Positions 44,149-55,242 of a stretch of DNA of 64,000 nucleotides are shown one piece after another. The notes under the pieces are model-generated. The model ran no database searches. It saw nothing but the letters and a program-made list of their open reading frames with translations, and was not told the origin of the DNA. Where the stretch lies: NCBI RefSeq assembly GCF_026008495.1, contig NZ_BQUN01000040.1:1-64000 (forward strand), in the 5' to 3' direction. Each line of letters opens with the position of its first letter. Position 1 is the first letter of the stretch. A program made the translations under genes and the position numbers. The DNA comes from Streptomyces sp. A012304 (GTDB taxonomy: Bacteria; Actinomycetota; Actinomycetes; Streptomycetales; Streptomycetaceae).

Positions 44149-44853
44149 TCACACGCTCCGGGGGACCGACGCGCCCGCCACGGCGGCGGACCGGTCGCTC
44201 CACGACGTCACGAGGTCCCTCAGCGGCAGCGCGGCCAGCGAGGGGACGACGAGGTCGGCCGCCGTCAGATCGACATGAGCGGTGAGCTCGTTGGGCACCG
44301 CGACGCAGAAGACACCGGCCGCCCTCGCGGCGGCCACACCGCTGGGGGAGTCCTCGACGGCAACGGCCTCCGCGGCGTCGATCCCGAGAAGGCGACAAGC
44401 GTTCACGTACAGGTCGGGAGAGGGCTTGCCGAGAAGTCCCGGGCCGAAACAGGACAGCGCGTCGAAATGCCTCAGCAGACCGAGCCGACGGAGATTGCGC
44501 TCCACCCACTCCTGGGAGGAGTTCGACGCGATTCCGACGGCCAGTCCCAGGTCCTTGGCGGTACTCAGCCACGCCTCCACCCCGGGAAGGGCGCTTTCGC
44601 CGCGCAGCATCTCCCTGCTGCGCTCCACGCGCCAGTGATGGGCTTCCTCGGCATCGATGGCGCCCTCGGTCAGCTCGACAAGCCGCGCCATCGGATCGGG
44701 CCGCTCGTGCGACCCGATTCCCCGTACCCATTCGCCGAGCGAGGGCGGAGCGGACCCGTATCTCTCGTACAGGGCGATCCACGACCGGAACAACACGACT
44801 TCCGTGTCGAGGATCACGCCGTCGAAATCGAAAATCACCCCGCGTGGTTCCAC
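44149..44853 (-). CDS. HAD-IA family phosphatase (beta-phosphoglucomutase-like)
   Basis: A 234-residue HAD hydrolase: FDFDGVILDTE nucleophile motif, ASNSSQEW motif II, GKPSPDLY motif III and AVEDSPSG motif IV, with an alpha-helical cap between. Such enzymes act on sugar phosphates or nucleotides. GTG 44853 is preferred because GGGAGG precedes it; it lies 19 bases within the end of purC, so both form an operon. It may dephosphorylate a product made by the neighbouring SAICAR synthase homologue. Confidence 0.87.
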   Translation of the reverse strand: MEPRGVIFDFDGVILDTEVVLFRSWIALYERYGSAPPSLGEWVRGIGSHERPDPMARLVELTEGAIDAEEAHHWRVERSREMLRGESALPGVEAWLSTAKDLGLAVGIASNSSQEWVERNLRRLGLLRHFDALSCFGPGLLGKPSPDLYVNACRLLGIDAAEAVAVEDSPSGVAAARAAGVFCVAVPNELTAHVDLTAADLVVPSLAALPLRDLVTSWSDRSAAVAGASVPRSV

Positions 44854-45788
44854 TGCGAGCCGACCTCCCCCCGGGCCGTCCGCACCCATTCCTCCAGGGA
44901 ATTCCCCGTGAGGCGCTCGTGGACCTCCCGGTACAACGCCGACGTCTCGTCGATGATCCCCCGCGGTATCGGCGGGACGGGATCGGAGGGCCGCCAGCCC
45001 TGGGAACCGAGCCACTGCTTTATCCGGGACCGGTCGAACGCGTGGGGCCGACTGCCCGGCCGCCAGGTGTCCGCCAGCCAGAAGCGGCTCGAGTCGGGCG
45101 TGAGGACCTCGTCGGCGAGCACCACGTTTCCGTCCGTGTCGATCCCGAACTCGAACTTCGTGTCGGCGATCAGCAGCCCCCGGGCCTCGGCGAACCGCGC
45201 CGCCCGCCGGTAGACGTCCAGGCTGGACTCCCTCAGCGTGTCAAGGAGGGGCCGGCCCACGATCCGCGCGGCGGTCTCCTCGGACACGTTCTCGTCGGGT
45301 CCGACGGTCCGCTTGATCGCGGGCGTGAAAAGAGGCTCCGGAAGCCGGGATCCCAGGACCATCCCCTCGGGCATCCCGCGCCCCGCGACCCGCCCGGTCT
45401 CCTGATACTCCTGCCAAGCCGAGCCGGTCAGATAACCCCGGACCACACACTCCAGCGGAACCATGTCGAGCTTCTCGACGACCATCGCCCGCCCCGCCCG
45501 ATGCGCCACATCGACCGGAAGCTCCGAGGCCCGCCACGCCACAAGGTGATGAGGTACCGAATCGTCCATCATCCGCAGCCAGAAACAGGTCAACGCGGTG
45601 ACGACGAGCCCTTTCCCGGGAATGGAGTCACCGAGCACCACATCGGACGCGGACATCCGGTCCGTGGCCACAAGAGCGAGTTTTCCACTGGCTGCCGGAT
45701 TGTCCCCGCCGGTCGGCAGTTCGTATATGTCCCTGACTTTCCCGGACCGGCTGACTGCTAATTTCTCCCGAGTACGCATCGGGGTCAC
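44835..45788 (-). CDS. purC: Phosphoribosylaminoimidazole-succinocarboxamide synthase (SAICAR synthase) homologue
   Basis: This 317-residue ATP-dependent ligase joins CAIR and aspartate in purine synthesis. Family motifs: SGKVRDIYEL, ALVATDRMSASDVVLGDSIPGKG, PLECVVRGYLTGSAW, ADTKFEFG and LADEVLTPDSSRFW. It shows no obvious loss of active-site segments. GTG 45788 is chosen over ATG 45779 because AAGGA lies 5 bases upstream. No other pur gene is nearby and the partner is a HAD phosphatase; canonical purC is usually with other purine genes, so this may be a second copy with a special role, for instance in a nucleoside metabolite. A HutC-like site lies in its leader. Confidence 0.88.
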   Translation of the reverse strand: MTPMRTREKLAVSRSGKVRDIYELPTGGDNPAASGKLALVATDRMSASDVVLGDSIPGKGLVVTALTCFWLRMMDDSVPHHLVAWRASELPVDVAHRAGRAMVVEKLDMVPLECVVRGYLTGSAWQEYQETGRVAGRGMPEGMVLGSRLPEPLFTPAIKRTVGPDENVSEETAARIVGRPLLDTLRESSLDVYRRAARFAEARGLLIADTKFEFGIDTDGNVVLADEVLTPDSSRFWLADTWRPGSRPHAFDRSRIKQWLGSQGWRPSDPVPPIPRGIIDETSALYREVHERLTGNSLEEWVRTARGEVGSQWNHAG

Positions 45789-45794
45789 GGTAGT

Positions 45795-45818
45795 CCTTGT
45801 GTATAGACACCGACAAGG
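45795..45818. promoter_or_regulatory. HutC-like operator overlapping the purC ribosome site
   Basis: GTGTATAGACAC (45799-45810) is symmetrical at 10 of 12 positions and contains the GT-N-TA-N-AC core of HutC-subfamily GntR regulators. It lies inside a wider inverted repeat CCTTGT...ACAAGG (45795-45818). No regulator gene is adjacent in the window. Confidence 0.45.
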
Positions 45819-46147
45819 CTCGGCCCGAGCGGCGCACCGACCTCCACGGAGGCGCCGGCGCGGGGGCGGCCGCGCTTCTCGCGCACCCCGTCCGAGGAGT
45901 GCGTCATCGATGGAGTCCCGGGTGCGCCGCCGGACCGCGGTGATCGACTCCGGGTCGTCTGCGGGCCGGGTGAAGGTGGGCGAAGTCACTCGACAGCGAC
46001 CGACGGCGACCGGCCCGCACCAGCCGCCAGCCAGGAAACCCCAGGTCACAGCCCCCTGCCCCAACGGGTTTCCCCCCAGGGGTGGCCGTCCGGCAAGATG
46101 GGCTGTATCTGCCCACTGCCAGATTTCAAGCTGCCGGACGGTTTCTC
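45819..46147. other. Intergenic region between purC and ettA
   Basis: 330 bases without a gene, carrying the divergent promoters of purC-HAD (-) and ettA (+). GGGGCAGGGGG-like GC tracts are seen on the minus strand around 46050-46080, but nothing that can be named with confidence. Confidence 0.4.
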
Positions 46148-47812
<1,665 letters not shown>

Positions 47813-47818
47813 TCGATC

Positions 47819-48229
47819 TTGCGGCACATCTACCGCTGCCCGCTGCGCTGGGCGGACATGGACGCGTACGGCCACGTCAACAACGTGGTCTTCCTCCGCT
47901 ACCTGGAGGAGGCGCGGATCAACTTCCTGTTCCGTCCGGAGAAGGACTTCAAGCAGGGGTCCGTGGTGGCGCGCCATGAGATCGACTACAAGCGGCAGCT
48001 CGTCCACCGGCACACGCCCGTGGACATCGAGCTGTGGGTCACGGAGATACGGGCCGCCTCCTTCACCATCGCCTACGAGGTGAAGGACGGCGACCAGGTC
48101 TACGTCCGGGCGTCGACGGTGATAGTGCCGTTCGACTTCGAGGCGCAGCGGCCGCGGCGCCTCACCGGCGAGGAGCGGGCGTTCCTGGAGGAGTACGGGG
48201 ACGACGACAAGGAGGCCGTCGCCGCATGA
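47819..48229 (+). CDS. Acyl-CoA thioesterase (4HBT hot-dog fold)
   Basis: A 136-residue single hot-dog domain protein with the 4-hydroxybenzoyl-CoA thioesterase motif: WADMDAYGHVNNVVFLRYLEEAR (catalytic Asp and HVNN), then VVARHEIDYKRQLV. It hydrolyses acyl-CoA or acyl-ACP thioesters. The TTG start is 6 bases after ettA; probably the same transcript. It overlaps the next gene by ATGA. Confidence 0.88.
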   Translation: MRHIYRCPLRWADMDAYGHVNNVVFLRYLEEARINFLFRPEKDFKQGSVVARHEIDYKRQLVHRHTPVDIELWVTEIRAASFTIAYEVKDGDQVYVRASTVIVPFDFEAQRPRRLTGEERAFLEEYGDDDKEAVAA

Positions 48230-48912
48230 CGGTGCTCCACCTCGCCGACGAGGGGGAGGCGGCGGACCTCGTGGCCTTCCTCGCTCGGCTGCTCCACTAC
48301 GACCGTGGAGCGGCGGTCCGGTTGCAGGCGGCCGGCACCGCGCTGGCCGTCTTCGGACGGCCGCCGTCCTTCGAGGTCCTGGCGATCCGCGCCGTACGCC
48401 TCGCCAAGCCGTACGAGGAGGGGCTCGACGCCCTGCTGGACGTCACCGTGTCCGCGGGCGAGCTGCTGGAGGGCGTGGACGAGACGGCGGCGACGGCCGT
48501 CGTGCCCGCCGCGGTCACCGGGCCGCCGTGGGCGGGCGTGCTGCCGCCGCGCGGCGGCTGGCGACCGGAGGCCGGCCTGCCCGCACCGGACGCGCTGAGC
48601 GCGCTGGTCGGCGCGGCGGTCGCGGAATTCCGCCGCCGTACGGAGGAGCTGGCGCCCGAGGGCCGTACCCGGGCGGAACTCGACCGGATCGGGCGCGAGA
48701 TCTGGTCCCGGACCGTCGGCACCACCGGACTGCCCGTCCGGGCCGTGCACGCGGCCCAGTCCCTGGGCTTCCTGCGGCCGGCCGCGGACGCGCCCCGGCA
48801 ACAGGCGGCCGGACTGTTCTCCTCCGGGGCCTGGCTGCGGCTGCGCACCCCCTACGGCTCGATCGCCGTACGACGGGCCGGGCTCGGGGGGCTGGACCTC
48901 AGCGTGCGCTGA
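48226..48912 (+). CDS. Conserved hypothetical protein
   Basis: A 228-residue soluble Ala/Leu-rich protein with no signal peptide, membrane helix or recognised motif. Its best-defined region is EFRRRTEELAPEGRTRAELDRIGREIWSRTV (about 125-160), predicted helical. It is translationally coupled to the thioesterase (ATGA) and so may work with it or simply share regulation. No function is proposed. Confidence 0.75.
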   Translation: MTVLHLADEGEAADLVAFLARLLHYDRGAAVRLQAAGTALAVFGRPPSFEVLAIRAVRLAKPYEEGLDALLDVTVSAGELLEGVDETAATAVVPAAVTGPPWAGVLPPRGGWRPEAGLPAPDALSALVGAAVAEFRRRTEELAPEGRTRAELDRIGREIWSRTVGTTGLPVRAVHAAQSLGFLRPAADAPRQQAAGLFSSGAWLRLRTPYGSIAVRRAGLGGLDLSVR

Positions 48913-48987
48913 GCGCCCGGCCCCGACGCTCCCGACCGGCGGTGTTCGGTTCGTGGTGTTCGGTCCGCAGCAGTCGGTCCGCGGTGG

Positions 48988-49401
48988 TCAGTCCGCGGTG
49001 TTCACCATCGACGCCGCCGCGTACGTCAGGTAGTCCCACAGCGTCCGCTCGTGCTCCTCGGACAGGCCCAGCTCGTCGACCGCGTCCCGCATGTGCCTCA
49101 GCCAGGCGTCGTGCGCCTCACGGTTCACGGTGAACGGGGCGTGCCGCATCCGCAGCCGGGGATGGCCGCGGTTGTCGCTGTACGTCGTCGGACCGCCCCA
49201 GTACTGCATCAGGAACAGCACCAGCCGCTCCTCCGCCGGGCCGAGGTCCTCCTCGGGGTACATGGGCCGCAGGATCGGGTCCTCGGCGACTCCCTCGTAG
49301 AAACGGTGGACCAGCCGACGGAAGGTCTCCTCCCCGCCGACCTGCTCGTAGAAGGTCTGCGTCTGAAGCGTGCCGCGCCGAATCTCTTTCACGCCCCCCA
49401 T
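48988..49401 (-). CDS. Truncated haemoglobin, group II (GlbO-like)
   Basis: A 137-residue globin: [50 protein letters not shown], then RMRHAPF with the haem-binding proximal His and a Trp (AHDAWLRHM) near the G8 position typical of group II. These bind O2 or NO. It is monocistronic. The region between it and the upstream gene holds imperfect GTGTTCGGTCCG-like repeats. ATG at 49401 is used. Confidence 0.88.
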   Translation of the reverse strand: MGGVKEIRRGTLQTQTFYEQVGGEETFRRLVHRFYEGVAEDPILRPMYPEEDLGPAEERLVLFLMQYWGGPTTYSDNRGHPRLRMRHAPFTVNREAHDAWLRHMRDAVDELGLSEEHERTLWDYLTYAAASMVNTAD

Positions 49402-49511
49402 GGTCTCAGACGCCAGGACCGAGGTCCCAGGACTTAGGACCCCCGACACCGGATCCCCGCCACCGCGCGAGGCCGCTCGCTTCCCGCGGTCCCGCGCCGC
49501 ACAGTGGACGC

Positions 49512-50513
49512 ATGGATCCCCACGCGCTCGACAAGGAACTGGAGGAGCTCGCCGCCGCGGAGCGGGCGGCTCTGGTGCGCGAGATCGAGGAGAGCGGTGC
49601 CTTCGCCGCCGATCCGGGGTGGAAGGAGGCGTTCGCCAACGTCCCGCGCCATCTCTTCGTGCCGTACTACTACGTCGCCGGCCCGCACGGCTACGAGCGG
49701 CGCTGGGGCGAGAGCCCCGACCCGCGCGTCCGTGAGCTCTGGGTGCGCGGCGCGTACGAGGACGCTCCGCTGGCCACCCGGCTGCGCGACGGCGAACTGC
49801 TCTCCTCCAGCAGCCAGCCCTCACTGATGGCCCTGATGCTGGCCGAGCTGCGGGTGGAGGAGGACAGCCGGGTGCTGGAGATCGGCGCCGGCACGGGCTA
49901 CAACGCGGCGCTGCTGGCGTACCGGCTGGGGGACGAGCGGGTCACCACCGTCGACCTGGACCCGGAGATCACCGAGTCCGCCCGCCGGCATCTCGCCGAC
50001 GCCGGCTACCACCCCGCCGTCGTCACGGGGGACGGGGCGCGCGGGGTGCCCGAGCGCGCGCCCTTCGACCGGATCCTCGCGACCTGCCGGCTGCCGTCGG
50101 TCCCGCCCGCCTGGCTCGCTCAGTGCCGTCCGGGCGGCCGGGTTCTGACCCCGCTGGCCACCGGCCTGGTGGCGCTCACGGTCCGGGACGCCGGGCACGC
50201 CGAGGGGCACTTCCTGCACACCCCGGCCTTCTTCGTGCCGCTGCGCGGGTCCGACCGGCCCGCGCCGGAGCCGGTGGCACTGGGCGGCGTACCGCAGCGG
50301 GCCAGAGGGAGCGACCGGTTCCAGTTCCTGCTGGCCCTGACCCGGGCGAGCCTCGACCCGCAGGAGGCCCACGCCCTGTGGGAGCGCGAGGGCAGGCCCG
50401 GGCGGGAGCGGTACGGCGTCACGGTCGTCGGCGAGCAGGCGTGGGCGTGGCTGGACGAACCGGAGGGGCCGTACACCTGGCCCCTGCCGGGATCGTCCGG
50501 CCACTCGCCCTGA
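49512..50513 (+). CDS. Protein-L-isoaspartate O-methyltransferase-like methyltransferase
   Basis: A 333-residue AdoMet enzyme of the PCMT group: [14 protein letters not shown], the substrate-region [13 protein letters not shown], the AdoMet motif [34 protein letters not shown] and the post motifs [19 protein letters not shown]. The C-terminal 110 residues are longer than in the repair enzyme, as in the actinobacterial family members of unknown target. ATG at 49512; it lies convergent with the FHA gene. Confidence 0.85.
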   Translation: MDPHALDKELEELAAAERAALVREIEESGAFAADPGWKEAFANVPRHLFVPYYYVAGPHGYERRWGESPDPRVRELWVRGAYEDAPLATRLRDGELLSSSSQPSLMALMLAELRVEEDSRVLEIGAGTGYNAALLAYRLGDERVTTVDLDPEITESARRHLADAGYHPAVVTGDGARGVPERAPFDRILATCRLPSVPPAWLAQCRPGGRVLTPLATGLVALTVRDAGHAEGHFLHTPAFFVPLRGSDRPAPEPVALGGVPQRARGSDRFQFLLALTRASLDPQEAHALWEREGRPGRERYGVTVVGEQAWAWLDEPEGPYTWPLPGSSGHSP

Positions 50514-50527
50514 CGCGTCGGGCCCCG

Positions 50528-52279
50528 TCAGCCCCGGCGGATGGTGATCGTCGTCCACGCGCCGACGTGGACCCGGTCGCCGTCCTGCAGCGGTACGGGC
50601 ACGAAGGGCTGGATCGGCTCGTCCGAGCCGTTGACCGTCGTGCCGTTCGTCGAGTTCTGGTCGACGACCGCCCAGCTGCCGTCCGGCTGCTGCACCAGCA
50701 CCGCGTGCTGGTGCGAGACGCCCGGGTCCTCCGGCGGCACCGACAGGTCGATGTCGGGGGTCTCGCCGGTGGAGTGGCGACGGCGGCCGATGGTGATCTG
50801 GTTCCCGGTCAGCGTGCGCTGCTGCTCCGGTGAGTACGCGGGCAGGTTCAGGCCCGCGGCCTCGGGGCCGGAGCGATGCATCATCGCCATGAAGTACTCG
50901 CGGTCCGGGCCTATCGTCGCCGTCCAGGTCGCCGGCTGCTGCGGGAACGCCGGGCCGGGCGGGGGCGGCGCCTGCGTGGCACCGGGCTGCGGGTAGCCGT
51001 AGCCGCCGCCCTGCGCGCCACCGGGGCCACCGGGGCCCCCATGACCGCCGGGGCCCCCGTGACCGCCGGGGCCACCGTGACCGCCGGGCGCGCCAGGACC
51101 GCCCGGGGCGTGGTGCGACGGCGGGGAGATCACCCAGTCGTCGTCACCCCCGCCGAAGGCCGGGCCGGAGCGGCCGGGGGGACCACCGGGCTGCGGACGG
51201 CCGGTCTCCTGCGGGAAGCCGGGAGGGGCCGGGGGAGCGGACGGCTGGAAGGCCTGCGGAGCACCAGGACCGCCGTGACCACCGGGACCACCGGGGCCGG
51301 CGTGGCCGCCGGGACCACCAGGACCGCCGTGACCACCAGGACCGCCGGGGCCGGCGTGACCGCCGGGACCACCCGGTCCTCCCGGGCCGCCGTGCGGGCC
51401 GGGAGGCGGCGGGACCGGCCGTGAGGGGTCGCCACCGAACCCGGGCGGGCCCGAAGGACCGCCGGGACCACCCGGACCGCCATGACCACCGGGTCCGGGC
51501 GGCGCGGGCGGGCCGGGAGGACGGCCGCCGGGCCCCGACGGCTCACGCCCGAAGGGGTCGCCGGGCGCCCCCGACGGCTCACGACGGAAGGGGTCCCCGA
51601 ACGCGCCCGCGCCGGGACCACCACCAGGGCCACCAGGGCCACCGGGCCCACCGGGCACGCCACCAGGACCACCGGGACCCCCGGGACGACCGGGAGCACC
51701 AGGGCCGCCGGGGCCACCCGGACCGCCGGGACCACCCGGTCGCGACGGATCCCCGCCGAACGGCGGCCCGGGCGGACCCGGCGGAATGGGCTCGGCGGGA
51801 CGATTCACCTGGGACGGACGGCTGCTCTGGTACTCGAAGGAGTCACCGCCGCCGAACGACGGGGGCGGCGGCTGGAACCGCCCACCCGGACCCGCTCCCG
51901 GCCCACCGGGCCCGCCAGGCCCACCGGAGCCCGGCCCCTGCCCCGGCGCCGGCGGGCGCGGTGCGGCCGGCGTGTACGAGGTCGCCGTGTTCGTCAGGAA
52001 GTTCCACCGGCACTCCTCGCAGAACGGCGCGCCGCCCTCCCGGGGCGTACGGCACTGCGGGCACAGCTCCGGCTCGGCGTTCGGTACCGCCGACAGGTGA
52101 CGGCCGTCGGGACGGCCGCCGGGGCCGGGCGGGGGAGGCGGGAACCCGTACCCGCCCCCGCCGGCCGTGGGCGGCGGCGGGGGAGGGGGCGGCGGCGGTA
52201 CGGCACCGGCCATGCGGTGACCGCAGACCTCGCACCAGTCGTCGGAACCCGACTGGTGTCCGTTCGGGCAGGTCGGCAT
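50528..52279 (-). CDS. FHA-domain protein with N-terminal zinc ribbons and collagen-like Gly/Pro repeats
   Basis: A 583-residue protein with two zinc ribbons (CPNGHQSGSDDWCEVC at 4-20; CPQCRTP...FCEEC at about 75-98), a long Gly/Pro/His repeat region (about 120-440; units such as GGPGGHAGPGGPGG) and a C-terminal FHA domain (about 490-583; IGRRRHSTGETPDIDL, VSHQHAVL, NSTNGTTVNG), which binds phosphothreonine. It is the last gene of the PknG operon and may be a substrate or scaffold of the kinase, comparable to GarA in the mycobacterial system but much larger. Confidence 0.87.
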   Translation of the reverse strand: MPTCPNGHQSGSDDWCEVCGHRMAGAVPPPPPPPPPPTAGGGGYGFPPPPPGPGGRPDGRHLSAVPNAEPELCPQCRTPREGGAPFCEECRWNFLTNTATSYTPAAPRPPAPGQGPGSGGPGGPGGPGAGPGGRFQPPPPSFGGGDSFEYQSSRPSQVNRPAEPIPPGPPGPPFGGDPSRPGGPGGPGGPGGPGAPGRPGGPGGPGGVPGGPGGPGGPGGGPGAGAFGDPFRREPSGAPGDPFGREPSGPGGRPPGPPAPPGPGGHGGPGGPGGPSGPPGFGGDPSRPVPPPPGPHGGPGGPGGPGGHAGPGGPGGHGGPGGPGGHAGPGGPGGHGGPGAPQAFQPSAPPAPPGFPQETGRPQPGGPPGRSGPAFGGGDDDWVISPPSHHAPGGPGAPGGHGGPGGHGGPGGHGGPGGPGGAQGGGYGYPQPGATQAPPPPGPAFPQQPATWTATIGPDREYFMAMMHRSGPEAAGLNLPAYSPEQQRTLTGNQITIGRRRHSTGETPDIDLSVPPEDPGVSHQHAVLVQQPDGSWAVVDQNSTNGTTVNGSDEPIQPFVPVPLQDGDRVHVGAWTTITIRRG

Positions 52280-52358
52280 GTCGGCGCGTCCCCCTTTCCT
52301 TCCGTGTCCCACTAGGGTCCTTGCCTGACCCACGGGGGTCCTTGCGTGGCCTACCAGG

Positions 52359-53705
52359 TCACTTCTTTACACGAACTGTCTTTGTGGACCGGGTCTCGAG
52401 GGTCATTTCGTCGGCCTCGGCGACCTTCGCCTTCAGTCGCACAGTACCTGTCGTGGCATCGACCACGTCCACCACCTTCGCAAGCAGTTTCGCAGTATCG
52501 GCGTTGCCGGAGGCGCTGGCCAGTTGGACGGCCCGACCGAGTTTGGCCGTCGCTCCGTCCATATCGCCCACTTTGCGGAGGTCCAGCCCCTGCTGGATCA
52601 CCTGGGCCAGCTCCGCCTGTCCCGTGTAGTGCGCGACCTGCGGGTTGATCGAGGTCGAGGCGGCCATGTCGTCGGTCCACACGGCCCGCACCAGGCCCTG
52701 CGCGCCCAGGTTCCGCACGCTCCCGTCGGACTGCGGGATCACCAGGGAGACGCGGGCCGCCAGCATCTCCTGGCCCACGCTCGCGGCCGGGACCTCGACG
52801 CACACGTGGTAGTCGCGGGACTCGTCGCCCCAGGAACCGGTGGGGTAGTCGCCGGAGCGCGGGCCGGACTCGGTGCGCCGGCCGGTCAACTCCTCCACCG
52901 TGGGGGCGACTTGCTTCACGAACTTGATGGTGGTGCCGACCGGGGTCCAGAGTCTGAGGGCGACGTCCGCGACCTCCTTGCCCATGGCCGTTTCCATCAT
53001 CTGCGTGAAGTCGGCGGCGAGCCCGGCCGGGTCGGCGACGATGTCGGCGGTGCCGAGCAGGGCGGAGGCGATCCCTGTGACTTCTTTCACTTCCCAGTCG
53101 GTGCCCACGCCACGGGCGTCGCAGGTGAAGCGGCCCGCGCAGGAGTCCAGGGCGGCCTTCAAGTCCTGTGGCGACTCGTGCTCGTTGCGGCCGTCGGTGA
53201 GCAGGATGCCGTGCCGGATGGCGACGTCGGCGGTGGACAGCAGCCGGTCGGCCAGCCGCAGCCAGGTGCCGATCGCCGTGCCGCCGCCCGCGCTGAGCCG
53301 GCGCAGGGCCTCCTTGGCCTGGGCGCGGGTGGTGGCGTCGGCGACCGCGAGGCGCCCGCCGCCCGGGTAGACCTCCTTGGCCACGTGCGTGCCGCCGATC
53401 ACCGCGAAGTGCACACCGTCGCGCAGGGTGTCGACGGCGGCGGCCGTGGCGTCCCGGGCGTTGCGCATCTTCGTCGGCGGGTAGTCCATCGAGCCGGAGC
53501 AGTCGACCATGATCGCCACGGCCGCGGAGGGGCCCTGCCCCGGCGAGTACACGTGCGGCGCCGCGACGGCGCTGCCGATGGTGCCGCCTCCGGTGGCGGT
53601 GACCGTCACGATCGCGTTGACCTCTCGGCCGCCTTCCGGCAGGTACTCGTTCTGGTAGACGTCCACCGAGAACTGCGGCACGTTCGACTTCGAGAAATTG
53701 GCCAT
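52359..53705 (-). CDS. von Willebrand factor type A domain protein
   Basis: A 448-residue cytosolic protein. VWA domain from about residue 60 to 240 with intact MIDAS motif DCSGSMD and LLTDGRNEH; the rest is beta-rich and ends in a TPR-like helical region (AQVIQQGLDLRKVGDMDGATAKLGRAV). There is no signal peptide. It lies in the PknG operon between the PP2C phosphatase and the FHA gene. It may assemble the complex that reads kinase status; the analogy is to VWA/PP2C/FHA groupings seen in other bacterial signalling operons. Confidence 0.87.
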   Translation of the reverse strand: MANFSKSNVPQFSVDVYQNEYLPEGGREVNAIVTVTATGGGTIGSAVAAPHVYSPGQGPSAAVAIMVDCSGSMDYPPTKMRNARDATAAAVDTLRDGVHFAVIGGTHVAKEVYPGGGRLAVADATTRAQAKEALRRLSAGGGTAIGTWLRLADRLLSTADVAIRHGILLTDGRNEHESPQDLKAALDSCAGRFTCDARGVGTDWEVKEVTGIASALLGTADIVADPAGLAADFTQMMETAMGKEVADVALRLWTPVGTTIKFVKQVAPTVEELTGRRTESGPRSGDYPTGSWGDESRDYHVCVEVPAASVGQEMLAARVSLVIPQSDGSVRNLGAQGLVRAVWTDDMAASTSINPQVAHYTGQAELAQVIQQGLDLRKVGDMDGATAKLGRAVQLASASGNADTAKLLAKVVDVVDATTGTVRLKAKVAEADEMTLETRSTKTVRVKK

Positions 53706-53805
53706 GCCTACTCAGATCCCCCTACGGAACCCACCGGGCGGTGGGTGCTGACAGTGGCCGGACCGGTCCCCTCCGGTCCGGTGAGGTGTCCCCGCTCTGT
53801 ACGCC

Positions 53806-55239
53806 TCAGGCCGATCCTGCCCCCTGCGCGGGGGCCGGGAACGGCAGGACGGCCACTGTTACGTTGTCGTGCCCGCCGCCGTCCAGGGCGTGCCCGACGA
53901 GGACCCGGGCGCCGTGCAGCGGGCGTACGGCGGCGTCCAGGGGGACCGCCTCGGCCATCTCCTCGGCGGCCTCCGCGTAGTTCCACAGGCCGTCGGTGCA
54001 CACCACGACCGCGCCCGGCCGGTCCGGCTTGAACGCGGCGGTGTGCGGATCCAGTTCGTAGGCGTCGGCGCCGAGCCAGCCGGTGATCGCGTGGGCGCGT
54101 TCGTCGGCGTAGGCCTCCGCCTCGTTCATCAGGCCGGCGGCGACCATCTGCGCGGCCCAGGAGTCGTCCTCGGTGAGCCGGGCCGGGGGTGAACCGCGGT
54201 CCGCCGGCACCCAGTAGACGCGGCTGTCGCCGACCCAGCCGACCACCAGCAGGCCGGCGGTGACGACCGCGCCGACCAGGGTGCAGGCGGGCGCGTTCTG
54301 GTGCGGGGCCTGCTCGAGGGCGGTGGCCGGTTCCTCGGCGAGCGCGTTGACCGCGTGCGAGGCGGCGATGATCGCGTCGTGCATGGCCTGTTGCGGATGG
54401 ACGCCCTGGGGCAGGGCGGTCAGCAGCGACTCGCTGGCCGCCCGGGACGCGGCGAGCGAGGCGTCGTCGGGGCGGGTCGCGGAGGACACGCCGTCGCAGA
54501 CGATCGCCACCAGCGCGGGGGAGCCGTCGGGCAGCGTGGTGTGACCGATGCCGAACGCGTCCTCGTTGCGGTGGTGGCGCAGGCCGCGGTCGCTGACGGC
54601 GGCCACCGGGCCCGACTCGCGCTCCATGTGGTCGCGTTCACGCGGCTGGGCGTGCCCGCAGTTCTCGCAGTAGCCGTCGTCGTCGACCCGCCCGGCACGG
54701 CAGGCCACACACACCTTGCCGGTCTCGACGACCGCCGCGGCCTCGGCGGCCAGCCGGGGGTCGGGCGCCTGCAAGGGGTACTCCTCGGGCTCCGCCGGCC
54801 GGTCGAACCGCACCCCGGCGGCACCGTCCGCCGACGCGACGGGCGGCGGCGCGACGGGCGGCGGGGGGACCGGGGCGGCGGGCGGCGCCGGGCTGCCGGG
54901 CGGCACCGGGCCGGTCGGCGGTACGGGCGGCACGGAACCGGCCGCGGGCACCTGGGGCGCGGCGGACGGCGGCAGCGGAACGCCGGGCGGCGGCACGGCC
55001 CCCGGCGGCGGGGCGACCCCGGGCGGCAGCGGCACGCCCGGAGGCATCGGCTGCCCGCCCTGCGGGGGCACACCGCCTCCCGGCGCCCGGTTCATCGTCA
55101 GGGTCGGCAGGTCGTCCGGGCGCGGCGGCACGGCGGACAGGTCGTAGCCGCACGCGCCGCAGAAACGGTCGGCCGCCTCCAGCGGCTCCGCGCAGCTCGG
55201 ACAGGTCGGCAGGGCGGCCTGCCGGGGCATCTGGGACAT
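53806..55239 (-). CDS. PP2C-type serine/threonine phosphatase with N-terminal zinc ribbon
   Basis: A 477-residue protein: zinc ribbon CPSCAEPLE...CGACG (about 14-31), Pro/Gly-rich linker to about 150, a second CVACRAGR...CENCGHAQP ribbon, then the PP2C catalytic domain (about 215-470) with DRGLRHHRNEDAF, CDGVSSA, GDSRVYW, VCTDGLW and DGGGHDNVTVAVL. It would reverse phosphorylation by the adjacent kinase. ATG 55239 is used; TTG ATG lies 3 bases after the pknG stop. Confidence 0.92.
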   Translation of the reverse strand: MSQMPRQAALPTCPSCAEPLEAADRFCGACGYDLSAVPPRPDDLPTLTMNRAPGGGVPPQGGQPMPPGVPLPPGVAPPPGAVPPPGVPLPPSAAPQVPAAGSVPPVPPTGPVPPGSPAPPAAPVPPPPVAPPPVASADGAAGVRFDRPAEPEEYPLQAPDPRLAAEAAAVVETGKVCVACRAGRVDDDGYCENCGHAQPRERDHMERESGPVAAVSDRGLRHHRNEDAFGIGHTTLPDGSPALVAIVCDGVSSATRPDDASLAASRAASESLLTALPQGVHPQQAMHDAIIAASHAVNALAEEPATALEQAPHQNAPACTLVGAVVTAGLLVVGWVGDSRVYWVPADRGSPPARLTEDDSWAAQMVAAGLMNEAEAYADERAHAITGWLGADAYELDPHTAAFKPDRPGAVVVCTDGLWNYAEAAEEMAEAVPLDAAVRPLHGARVLVGHALDGGGHDNVTVAVLPFPAPAQGAGSA

Positions 55240-55242
55240 CAA

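Noticed and set aside
48913..48987. GTGTTCGGTCCG-like imperfect repeats between convergent genes
   Set aside because: Short and degenerate, without pairing able to form a stable terminator; no function can be supported.
50950..51900. Dense GGNCC repeats on both strands as a possible repeat array
   Set aside because: They are codons for the Gly/Pro repeats of the FHA protein, not a separate element.
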